Shown: piece after piece, positions 1-5,635 of the stretch | Layout of the letters: each line of letters begins with the position of its first letter | Position numbering within the stretch: position 1 is the stretch's first letter | DNA from: Oxalobacteraceae bacterium | GTDB taxonomy: Bacteria; Pseudomonadota; Gammaproteobacteria; Burkholderiales; Burkholderiaceae_D | Direction of reading: 5' to 3' | Assembly: GCA_947487325.1 (NCBI GenBank) | Contig: CANKWG010000090.1 | Location: forward strand, 1 to 8,652 | DNA: 8,652 bases | Notes under the pieces: generated by a model | What the model saw: the letters and a program-made list of their open reading frames with translations, nothing else | The model's database searches: none | What the model was told of the DNA's origin: nothing | Made by a program: the position numbers and the translations under genes

Positions 1-1
1 T

Positions 2-1183
2 AAAGCAGTTGAACTCATTCGGCGCGCACTCGAAGAGAGCTTGCGTGAATCCGGTGATGAGCAGACTGTCACCGAGACCCCCGAGATCTTGGGTCAGGCG
101 GCTGCGATGCAGGATGTATTCCGTGCTATCGGACGACTGTCCCAGTCCAATGTCACGGTCTTGATCACCGGTGAATCTGGCACGGGCAAAGAGCTTGTGG
201 CCCGAGCCCTGCACAAACATAGCCCCAGAGCAGCTCAGCCTTTTATTGCGCTCAACACGGCGGCCATACCCAAAGATTTGCTCGAGTCCGAATTGTTCGG
301 CCATGAACGTGGCGCGTTCACGGGTGCGCAAGCGACGAGGCGCGGACGTTTCGAACAAGCCGAAGGCGGCACGCTTTTCTTGGATGAGATTGGCGACATG
401 CCATTTGATCTCCAGACACGTCTGCTGCGGGTGCTATCGGATGGACATTTCTATCGCGTCGGCGGTCACCAGTCCCTCAAAGCGAATGTGCGTGTGATCG
501 CGGCCACGCATCAGAATCTTGAGCAGCGGGTACGTGAGGGTTTGTTCCGAGAAGACTTGTATCACCGCCTGAATGTGATCCGTCTGAGATTGCCCTCCCT
601 GCGAGAGCGACGCGATGACATACCCCTGCTGGTACGACATTTTCTGGCACAAAGCGCGCGCCAGTTGGGCGTGGAGGCCAAGCGCTTGTCGGACCATGCG
701 ATACATTTTCTGGCATCGCTGGATCTGCCGGGTAATGTGCGCCAGCTGGAAAATTTATGTAATTGGATCACCGTCATGGCGCCGGGACAGACAGTAGAAA
801 TCAAAGATTTGCCGGCCGAGCTGACCGCTGGAACAGTGGCACCATTGCCCTCAACCGGTGCTATGTATCAGGCGCCTGCGGATATGGCGGAGCCAGCGAA
901 AATGGAAGCCAATCAGGTTTCTGCACTGCCTCTAATGAGCTCACCGGACGAGCGCAGCAGCTGGATCATCATGCTGGAAACTGAAGCGGCAAAAATGCTA
1001 ACCGCTGGCAAGCCAGAAGTCATGGATGCGCTTGGTCGACAGTTCGAATCAGCACTCATTAAAACAGCGCTCAGGCATACCCACGGGCGCAAGAACGACG
1101 CAGCGATACGTTTGGGTATTGGTCGCAATACCATCACGCGCAAGATTCAGGAGTTGGGTATTGAGGGCGGTAAGGACGACTGA
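2..1183 (+). CDS. ntrC: Nitrogen regulation response regulator NtrC (NR(I)), 5' end cut by window edge
   Basis: This is a sigma54 enhancer-binding response regulator that activates nitrogen-limitation genes when phosphorylated by NtrB. The frame is open from position 2 and begins with KAVELIRRALEES, which looks like the last helix of the receiver domain plus the linker, so the TTG at 41 is not the start; about 80-100 N-terminal residues, including the phospho-acceptor Asp, lie outside. The AAA+ domain shows Walker A GESGTGKE (nt 170-193), the sigma54-contact loop GAFTGA (nt 311-328), Walker B TLFLDEIGD and the RLLRVL and RLNVIRLRLP segments. A variable linker follows (about nt 820-1000), then a Fis-type helix-turn-helix ending GRNTITRKIQELGIE. 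PAMQDVF-like, IPKDLLESELFGHERGAFTGA and PGNVRQLENLCNWITVMAPGQ segments match NtrC rather than other family members, as I remember them. It ends 21 bases from the converging small gene on the other strand. Confidence 0.95.
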   Translation, partial: KAVELIRRALEESLRESGDEQTVTETPEILGQAAAMQDVFRAIGRLSQSNVTVLITGESGTGKELVARALHKHSPRAAQPFIALNTAAIPKDLLESELFGHERGAFTGAQATRRGRFEQAEGGTLFLDEIGDMPFDLQTRLLRVLSDGHFYRVGGHQSLKANVRVIAATHQNLEQRVREGLFREDLYHRLNVIRLRLPSLRERRDDIPLLVRHFLAQSARQLGVEAKRLSDHAIHFLASLDLPGNVRQLENLCNWITVMAPGQTVEIKDLPAELTAGTVAPLPSTGAMYQAPADMAEPAKMEANQVSALPLMSSPDERSSWIIMLETEAAKMLTAGKPEVMDALGRQFESALIKTALRHTHGRKNDAAIRLGIGRNTITRKIQELGIEGGKDD

Positions 1184-1192
1184 CTCTTCACC

Positions 1193-1210
1193 GGCTGACG
1201 CATATCAGCC
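1193..1210. other. 6-bp perfect inverted repeat between converging gene ends
   Basis: GGCTGA and TCAGCC are separated by CGCATA. The right arm includes the stop codon and last codon of the small minus-strand gene, and the left arm starts 9 bases after the ntrC stop. It could fold in transcripts from either side, but no T-tract follows on either strand, so a terminator function is not shown. Confidence 0.3.
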
Positions 1211-1402
1211 ACGCACGATGTGCAGAGGTGGGCGGGGCGATTCAACCGGCTTTTTCTCGGTCCGTCGTTTTTCGCTGGGCGGCGTCCAACCGTGACGTTT
1301 CCACAATGACTGGACATCCGATCCCGGTGACCACTGATGTTCGCCGGGGCGCTTGCCGGCGGCCGGCAGCACGAAATTTTCTTCGAACTGTTTTTGCTCC
1401 AT
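1205..1402 (-). CDS. Small hypothetical protein, 65 aa, function unknown
   Basis: I do not recognise this family. The start at 1402 is chosen because GGAG lies at 1414-1411 with an 8-base spacer before ATG; the in-frame upstream ATG at 1429 has no such site and adds only nine residues. The product begins MEQKQFEENFVLPAAGKRPG and continues with an SLWKRHGWTPPSE segment and a basic, proline-rich tail ending PPLHIVRG. It has no signal peptide, membrane segment or cysteine, so it is probably cytoplasmic. It is strongly hydrophilic, with many Lys, Arg, Glu and Pro; the aromatic residues (Phe, Trp) are in the first two thirds. It lies 108 bases downstream of prpR on the same strand and converges with ntrC. 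It could be co-transcribed with prpR or have its own promoter; I see no convincing promoter hexamers. The ribosome site and coherent protein composition support a real gene. Confidence 0.6.
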   Translation of the reverse strand: MEQKQFEENFVLPAAGKRPGEHQWSPGSDVQSLWKRHGWTPPSEKRRTEKKPVESPRPPLHIVRG

Positions 1403-1410
1403 GACGTTTT

Positions 1411-1414
1411 CTCC
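1411..1414 (-). promoter_or_regulatory. Shine-Dalgarno site of the small unknown gene
   Basis: On the minus strand this reads GGAGAAAACGTC immediately before ATG at 1402. GGAG with an 8-base spacer is near ideal and fixes the start at 1402 rather than 1429. Confidence 0.65.
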
Positions 1415-1460
1415 AGCCGTGTCAGACACAATTTGACAATCGAAAAATCGTCAGTTGCGC

Positions 1461-1492
1461 AAAAAACTTGAGAGGATTTCTTTAGAAATCTT
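1461..1492 (-). terminator. Possible weak terminator after prpR
   Basis: Read on the minus strand, AAGATTTC-TAAA-GAAATCCT (1492-1473) forms an 8-pair hairpin including one G-T pair. It is followed by CTCAAG and then a run of six T (1466-1461). The stem is AT-rich and the T-run is displaced by six bases, so it is a poor match to a rho-independent terminator. It lies 18 bases after the prpR stop, the right place for one. Confidence 0.3.
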
Positions 1493-1510
1493 GGCAGCGC
1501 TCCATGCGGG

Positions 1511-3115
1511 CTAGCTAGATTTTAGGCGGCGCCAGAGGGTCGTGCGGCTGATACCCAGAAAAGCTGCAGCTTCGGCACGATTGCCACCAAACTGCGCAAC
1601 CACGGCCTCAACATCTGGCGTAGGCTGCTGCGTCTCTTGGAAAGTGGGTAGTGGCGGGGCCTGTTGCATTTCGGGCGCAAGCTTGTTCAGAAAAGCCGGC
1701 GTTAGCGCCTGAAGCGGTTCGACAGACAGAAACAGCGCCACACGCTGCATCAGATTGCGCAACTCGCGTACATTGCCCGGCCAGTGGTAGGCCTGCAGCA
1801 CAGAGGCGCAGGCTTGCAACTCCGCGCGAAGATTTGCGCCGGGACGCACCCCCATCTCTGCCAGTGCATTTTTCAGGCACCACGCGGCCAGTTCGATCAC
1901 ATCATCTTGACGCGCGCGCAGCGGCGGTATCGCTATTCGCAACACCCCCAAGCGATAAAAAAGATCGGCCCGAAATTCACCCTTGCCCACACGTCGTTCC
2001 AAATCGCAGTGGGTCGCGCTGATGATGCGCACATCAACGGGAATAGGGCGGGTACCACCCACGCGGACTATTTCTTTTTCTTCCAGAACGCGCAGCAGTC
2101 GAGTCTGCAGTGCCAGAGGCATTTCACCTATCTCGTCCAAGAATAATGTTCCACGATGCGCTGCTTCAAAGAGACCTGCATGACCACCCCGACGTGAGCC
2201 GGTGAAAGCGCCTTCCTCGTAGCCGAACAGTTCAGATTCCAGCAGCGACTCGGCAATGGCACCGCAATTCACCGCGAGAAAAGGACGGGCGCTTGCTTGA
2301 CCACGTGGGCTTTCGCGGTGAATTGCCTGCGCCACGAGTTCCTTGCCGGTGCCGGTTTCGCCTTCAATCAGCACCGTCGCCGGCGAGCGACTGTAGAGAG
2401 ACACAGTCTGACGCAAGGCCTGCATGCTTTCTGAGCTGCCGCGCAGATCCGACAGGCCGTGTCTGGCTTTGAGATTGTCGGCCACCGGATATTGTCTGCT
2501 GCGCGGTGTTTCGAGTTGCGTAGCACGCGCAATATCGAATGCATCTTCAAACGCTTGTCGTATTGATGCAGCAGAGTACACAAACACGCCGGATAATCCC
2601 GCTTCTTCCGCCAAGTCCGTAATCAGGCCTGCACCAACGATGGCTTGTATGCCCGCGGATTTCATTTCACTGACTTGCGCGCGTGCGTCTTCGACCGTCA
2701 CATACGTGCGCTGCACGATCGGCAATCCGAAGGTCTGCTGAAATTCCTCGAGCTCAGGTAAGGGTTCCTGGTAATTGATCAGGCCGATGTGCGGTGTGAT
2801 CTTGCGCGCTCTCGCGAGTGCCTGCATCACATCAAAACCCGTGGCCTTCGCAATCACCACAGGTAATGCCAAACGGCTCTTCAGATAGGCCGCGTTCGAA
2901 CCTGCAGAAATCACCGCATCGCAGCGCTCGGTTTGCAGACGCTCGCGGATGTGGGCGACGGCCTCCTCAAACCCCAGTTGTATGGGCTCGATGGTTGCGC
3001 GGTCGTCATATTCCAGCGTGATGTCGCGAAAAAGATCGAACAGCCGTGAGATGGATACGGTCCAAAAGACAGGCCGGGCGGCAGGATCGCGGGAACTGGG
3101 GGAGGGGCGCACCAT
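1511..3115 (-). CDS. prpR: Propionate catabolism activator PrpR (sigma54-dependent)
   Basis: This 534-residue protein activates the divergent prp operon; in studied bacteria it responds to 2-methylcitrate. Residues 15-197 form the PrpR N-terminal sensor domain (VFWTVSISRLFDLFRDITLE, CDAVISAGSNAAYLKSRL, VGAGLITDLAEEAGLSGVF), which closely resembles E. coli PrpR (528 aa). The AAA+ domain follows: Walker A GETGTGKE (252-259), GAFTGS (302-307, Ser in the last position as in E. coli PrpR), Walker B LFLDEI (325-330) and WPGNVRELRN (445-454). A Fis-type helix-turn-helix lies at about 503-532, ending GISRTTLWRRLKSS. There is no receiver domain, so it is ligand-controlled and not phosphorylated. The ATG at 3115 is the first possible start because a TGA lies two codons upstream. 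No Shine-Dalgarno site is visible before it, and the start codon overlaps an ATGTTTCA half-site, so autoregulation is likely. Confidence 0.97.
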   Translation of the reverse strand: MVRPSPSSRDPAARPVFWTVSISRLFDLFRDITLEYDDRATIEPIQLGFEEAVAHIRERLQTERCDAVISAGSNAAYLKSRLALPVVIAKATGFDVMQALARARKITPHIGLINYQEPLPELEEFQQTFGLPIVQRTYVTVEDARAQVSEMKSAGIQAIVGAGLITDLAEEAGLSGVFVYSAASIRQAFEDAFDIARATQLETPRSRQYPVADNLKARHGLSDLRGSSESMQALRQTVSLYSRSPATVLIEGETGTGKELVAQAIHRESPRGQASARPFLAVNCGAIAESLLESELFGYEEGAFTGSRRGGHAGLFEAAHRGTLFLDEIGEMPLALQTRLLRVLEEKEIVRVGGTRPIPVDVRIISATHCDLERRVGKGEFRADLFYRLGVLRIAIPPLRARQDDVIELAAWCLKNALAEMGVRPGANLRAELQACASVLQAYHWPGNVRELRNLMQRVALFLSVEPLQALTPAFLNKLAPEMQQAPPLPTFQETQQPTPDVEAVVAQFGGNRAEAAAFLGISRTTLWRRLKSS

Positions 3116-3172
3116 GTTTCAGATGTTGCAATGTTTCATATGAATGATGCATTGAAACATAAAATGAAACAT
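3114..3172. promoter_or_regulatory. Candidate PrpR operator cluster (upstream activating sequence)
   Basis: Four copies of one 8-base half-site sit in 59 bases: ATGTTTCA at 3114-3121 and 3131-3138, and its complement TGAAACAT at 3153-3160 and 3165-3172. The two outer and two inner copies make nested inverted repeats centred near 3143-3146. TTCATATGAA at 3135-3144 is also a perfect palindrome. The cluster lies about 130-190 bases upstream of the predicted prpB transcription start, the usual distance for a sigma54 activator. From memory, GTTTCA/TGAAAC half-sites are also reported for enterobacterial PrpR. Binding by PrpR is inferred. Confidence 0.75.
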
Positions 3173-3180
3173 AACGTCAA
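3151..3180 (-). promoter_or_regulatory. Candidate sigma70 promoter of prpR
   Basis: On the minus strand, TTGACG (3180-3175) is followed after 18 bases by TTCAAT (3156-3151), 5/6 and 4/6 matches to the -35 and -10 consensus. The predicted start near 3144 leaves a short leader of about 30 bases before prpR. Both TGAAACAT half-sites lie across this promoter, so bound PrpR would be expected to repress its own gene. Confidence 0.4.
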
Positions 3181-3232
3181 AGTTTTCAGCGATAGTTGGA
3201 TGCCATCGGGTCTGCAGAACCCTGTTTTCAAA

Positions 3233-3245
3233 GGAGATTTTGATT
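3233..3245 (-). promoter_or_regulatory. Possible IHF site between operator and sigma54 promoter
   Basis: The minus strand reads AATCAAAATCTCC. It matches the WATCAA part of the IHF consensus but only one base of the TTR part. It is about 60 bases upstream of the predicted start, between activator sites and promoter, where a bend would bring PrpR to the polymerase. The match is partial. Confidence 0.25.
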
Positions 3246-3261
3246 AAGGACAGATTGGCTG

Positions 3262-3277
3262 CGGGCGAGTTTGCCCG
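3262..3277. other. 5-bp inverted repeat abutting the -24 element
   Basis: CGGGC and GCCCG are separated by GAGTTT, and the right arm ends directly before the T of the sigma54 promoter. It is upstream of the predicted start, so it would act as DNA, if at all. It may be chance. Confidence 0.25.
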
Positions 3278-3293
3278 TGGCATGCCGATTGCA
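3278..3293 (+). promoter_or_regulatory. Sigma54 (-24/-12) promoter of the prpBC-acnD-prpF operon
   Basis: TGGCATGCCGATTGCA matches the RpoN consensus TGGCACG-N4-TTGCA at all but one position. GG (3279-3280) and GC (3291-3292) are separated by exactly 10 bases. Transcription should start near 3303-3304, about 40 bases before prpB. A sigma54 activator gene (prpR) is divergent next to it, so the assignment is strong. Confidence 0.9.
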
Positions 3294-3343
3294 ATATAGA
3301 GCGCGTATCCCTTACCTGAAACAGACCACGACAGGAATCATTC

Positions 3344-4234
3344 ATGAGCAAGCATTCACCCGGCGCGCGCTTCCGGCAGGCGATCCAAGAAGAGTCTCCG
3401 CTGCAAGTCATCGGTGCCATCAATGCTAATCACGCCTTGTTGGCCCAGCGCGCAGGTTTTCGCGCGATTTATCTCTCGGGTGGCGGCGTTGCAGCCGGCT
3501 CACTCGGTTTGCCCGATTTGGGTATCTCCAACCTCGATGATGTACTGACCGATGTACGTCGCATCACTGACGTGTGCGATTTGCCTCTCTTGGTGGATGT
3601 CGACACCGGTTTTGGTTCATCGGCATTCAACGTTGCGCGTACTGTGAAGTCGATGATCAAATTCGGCGCAGCAGCCATGCATATCGAAGATCAGGTGGGT
3701 GCCAAGCGTTGCGGCCATCGTCCGAACAAGGAAATCGTCAGCAAGCAGGAAATGGTTGATCGCGTCAAAGCGGCTGTTGATGCGCGTACTGATGAAAATT
3801 TCGTCATCATGGCGCGCACCGATGCGCTCGCTGTCGAAGGTCTTGAGGCAGCGCTGGAGCGCGCAGTCGCTTGTGTTGAGGCGGGCGCTGACATGATTTT
3901 TCCTGAGGCTATTACCGAACTCGCGATGTACAAGCAGTTTGCCGCTGCGGTGAAAGTACCTGTGCTCGCCAATATCACCGAATTCGGCTCTACGCCTTTG
4001 TATACCGTCGATGAGTTGCGCACGGCTGATGTAGGCATCGTGCTCTATCCGCTGTCAGCATTTCGTGCGATGAACAAAGCAGCAGAAAATGTCTATATGA
4101 CAGTGCGTCGCGAAGGCACGCAAAAGAATGTAGTCGACACCATGCAGACGCGTATGGAACTCTACGACCGCATCGGTTATCACGATTTCGAGCAAAAACT
4201 CGACGCATTATTTGCACAACAAAAATCCAAGTAA
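3344..4234 (+). CDS. prpB: 2-methylisocitrate lyase PrpB
   Basis: This cytoplasmic enzyme cleaves 2-methylisocitrate to pyruvate and succinate, the last step of the methylcitrate cycle. The 296-residue product has the isocitrate lyase/PEP mutase barrel: SGGG substrate loop (45-48), metal-binding LVDVDTGFG (Asp85, Asp87), HIEDQ (Glu115), and the signature K-R-C-G-H at 121-125 with catalytic Cys123, the same numbering as in E. coli PrpB. The short length and this motif separate it from true isocitrate lyases, which are longer and have KKCGH. AGGA at 3333-3336 with a 7-base spacer supports the ATG at 3344. It is the first gene of the operon, about 40 bases after the predicted sigma54 transcription start, and is followed after 16 bases by prpC. 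Regulation by PrpR is inferred from the upstream region. Confidence 0.97.
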   Translation: MSKHSPGARFRQAIQEESPLQVIGAINANHALLAQRAGFRAIYLSGGGVAAGSLGLPDLGISNLDDVLTDVRRITDVCDLPLLVDVDTGFGSSAFNVARTVKSMIKFGAAAMHIEDQVGAKRCGHRPNKEIVSKQEMVDRVKAAVDARTDENFVIMARTDALAVEGLEAALERAVACVEAGADMIFPEAITELAMYKQFAAAVKVPVLANITEFGSTPLYTVDELRTADVGIVLYPLSAFRAMNKAAENVYMTVRREGTQKNVVDTMQTRMELYDRIGYHDFEQKLDALFAQQKSK

Positions 4235-4238
4235 ATTC

Positions 4239-4243
4239 GGGAG
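4239..4243 (+). promoter_or_regulatory. Shine-Dalgarno site fixing the prpC start
   Basis: GGGAG is followed by a 7-base spacer and ATG at 4251. This selects 4251 over an in-frame ATG at 4212, which lies inside prpB and would add 13 residues (MHNKNPSKFGRIF) unlike the family N-terminus. Confidence 0.85.
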
Positions 4244-4250
4244 AATCTTC

Positions 4251-5405
4251 ATGAGTGAACAGCAAGTAAGTGGCTTCAAGCCAAAAAAATCAGTCGCCCT
4301 CTCTGGCGTCACCGCAGGTAATACCGCGCTGTGCACCGTCGGCAAGACCGGCAATGATTTGCACTACCGTGGCTACGACATTCTCGATGTCGCTGATGCC
4401 TGTGAATTCGAAGAGATCGCGCATCTGCTGGTGCATGGCAAGCTGCCAACCACCGCTGAGTTACAAGCCTACAAGCAAAAACTCAAAGCCCTGCGTGGCC
4501 TGCCTGCGAACGTAAAGGCAGTGCTCGAATGGCTGCCGGCCTCATCGCATCCCATGGATGTGATGCGCTCGGGCGTCTCCGCGCTGGGCTGCGTTTTGCC
4601 TGAGAAAGAAGATCACAATACCCCCGGTGCGCGCGATATCGCCGACCGCCTGATGGCCTCGCTCGGTTCCATGCTGCTCTACTGGTATCACTACAGCCAC
4701 AATGGCAGACGTATTGAAGTGGAAACCGATGATGATTCCATCGGCGGACATTTCCTGCACCTGCTGCATGGCAAGCCGCCATCAGCATTGTGGGAGAAGG
4801 CGATGCACACTTCGCTTATTCTGTATGCAGAACATGAATTCAATGCATCTACCTTTGCCTGCCGCGTTGTCGCTGGTACAGGTTCGGATATCTACTCGGC
4901 TATTACCGGTGGCATCGGCGCATTGCGCGGTCCTAAGCATGGTGGCGCCAACGAAGTCGCCTTCGAAATCCAGAAGCGCTATGACAATCCGGATGAAGCA
5001 GAAGCGGATATCCGCAAGCGCGTAGAAAACAAGGAAGTGATCATCGGTTTTGGTCATCCTGTTTACACGATTTCCGATCCTCGCAACAAGGTCATCAAAG
5101 AAGTTGCGCATCGTCTGTCTAAAGATGCCGGCTCGACCAAAATGTTTGATATTGCTGATCGTCTCGAGTCCGTCATGTGGGATGCTAAAAAGATGTTCCC
5201 CAATCTTGATTGGTTCTCGGCCGTGTCATATCACATGATGGGTGTACCTACCGCGATGTTCACGCCTTTGTTTGTTATTTCACGTACGTCGGGTTGGGCA
5301 GCACACATCGTTGAGCAGCGTATTGATAACAAGATTATTCGCCCGAGCGCCAATTATGTCGGACCGGAAAATCTGAAGTTTGTGCCTATCGCTAAGCGCA
5401 AGTAA
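4251..5405 (+). CDS. prpC: 2-methylcitrate synthase PrpC
   Basis: PrpC condenses propionyl-CoA with oxaloacetate to give 2-methylcitrate and CoA, the entry step of the cycle, in the cytoplasm. The 384-residue product, close to the 389 of E. coli PrpC, belongs to the short, type-II-like branch of the citrate synthase superfamily. It begins MSEQQVSGFKPKKSVALSGV, and LHYRGYDI (38-44 region) is the usual N-terminal motif. The catalytic triad is visible as His230 (GPKHGGANE), His269 (GFGHPVYTISDPR) and Asp320 (NLDWFSA); His195 lies in EHEFNAST. WAAHIVEQR near 349-357 is the CoA/oxaloacetate-binding C-terminal segment. Full citrate synthase of the TCA cycle is longer (about 430 aa), so the context and size favour PrpC; some activity with acetyl-CoA is common in the family. 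The gap to prpB is 16 bases; the gap to acnD is 230 bases and holds a repeat element. Confidence 0.96.
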   Translation: MSEQQVSGFKPKKSVALSGVTAGNTALCTVGKTGNDLHYRGYDILDVADACEFEEIAHLLVHGKLPTTAELQAYKQKLKALRGLPANVKAVLEWLPASSHPMDVMRSGVSALGCVLPEKEDHNTPGARDIADRLMASLGSMLLYWYHYSHNGRRIEVETDDDSIGGHFLHLLHGKPPSALWEKAMHTSLILYAEHEFNASTFACRVVAGTGSDIYSAITGGIGALRGPKHGGANEVAFEIQKRYDNPDEAEADIRKRVENKEVIIGFGHPVYTISDPRNKVIKEVAHRLSKDAGSTKMFDIADRLESVMWDAKKMFPNLDWFSAVSYHMMGVPTAMFTPLFVISRTSGWAAHIVEQRIDNKIIRPSANYVGPENLKFVPIAKRK

Positions 5406-5429
5406 TTTGTTGTAGCGGAAATAAAGACG

Positions 5430-5457
5430 CTGGACCCCGGCTTTCGCCGGGGTGACG
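5430..5457 (-). repeat. REP/dRS3-like hairpin repeat, copy 1
   Basis: This copy is in reverse orientation. Its stem is ACCCCGGC-TTTC-GCCGGGGT on the + strand. Compared with the other three copies it has C for T at 5435 and G for A at 5452, which restore pairing to each other. It starts 24 bases after the prpC stop. No T-tract follows, so it is not a standard terminator, although it could protect the prpBC message from 3' decay. Confidence 0.9.
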
Positions 5458-5541
5458 ATAGAAAAGCTTTGTGCTTGAAATTTTTCATCGCAGTTCAGGA
5501 CGCGACAGGAATAGTGTTTTAAGAATTACTGACCTCAAAAT

Positions 5542-5569
5542 TGTCATCCCGGCGAAAGCCGGGATCCAG
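5542..5569 (+). repeat. REP/dRS3-like hairpin repeat, copy 2
   Basis: Forward copy with stem ATCCCGGC, loop GAAA (a GNRA tetraloop in RNA) and GCCGGGAT, preceded by TGTC and followed by CCAG. In the acnD frame it reads VIPAKAGIQ, the peptide this repeat yields in many over-extended gene models. Confidence 0.92.
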
Positions 5570-5635
5570 TGTCTTCCGTCGCAAGGCGAAACCGTTCAGG
5601 TACCTCTGACAGAACCTCACCTCATCTCATCAACC

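Larger units (their letters stand above)
5430..5569. repeat. 140-bp composite element bounded by inverted hairpin repeats (prpC-acnD gap)
   Basis: Copies 1 and 2 face each other with CTGG/CCAG ends outward and enclose 84 bases of AT-richer sequence. Beyond each CCAG end the similarity continues as YGKCKTY for about seven more bases in all four copies of the window, so the repeat is nearer 35 than 28 bases. CTGACC-TC before copy 2 recurs as CTGACCCTC before copy 4, linking this element to the one after acnD. No coding sequence is supported inside. Confidence 0.75.

Noticed and set aside
41..43. TTG at 41 as the start of a receiver-less NtrC
   Set aside because: The frame is open to the window edge and the preceding residues look like the receiver-linker of NtrC, so the gene is cut by the window and not naturally short.
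1433..1438. TTGACA on the + strand as a promoter -35 box
   Set aside because: No -10-like hexamer lies 16-18 bases downstream, and transcription would run antisense into prpR with no gene to serve.
1651..2022. 123-aa open frame on the + strand inside prpR
   Set aside because: It is antisense to conserved PrpR AAA+ and Fis coding sequence and has no recognisable domain; it is a shadow of a GC-rich gene.
3691..4038. 115-aa open frame on the - strand inside prpB
   Set aside because: Low-complexity Ser/Ala/Thr-rich shadow of the prpB codons with no supporting start site.
4212..4250. Upstream ATG giving a 397-residue PrpC overlapping prpB
   Set aside because: No ribosome site before 4212, the extra residues are unlike the family, and GGGAG precedes the ATG at 4251.
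5430..5457. Rho-independent terminator after prpC
   Set aside because: The stem is strong but no T-tract follows (GACGATAGAAAA), and the same repeat occurs in both orientations in both gaps.
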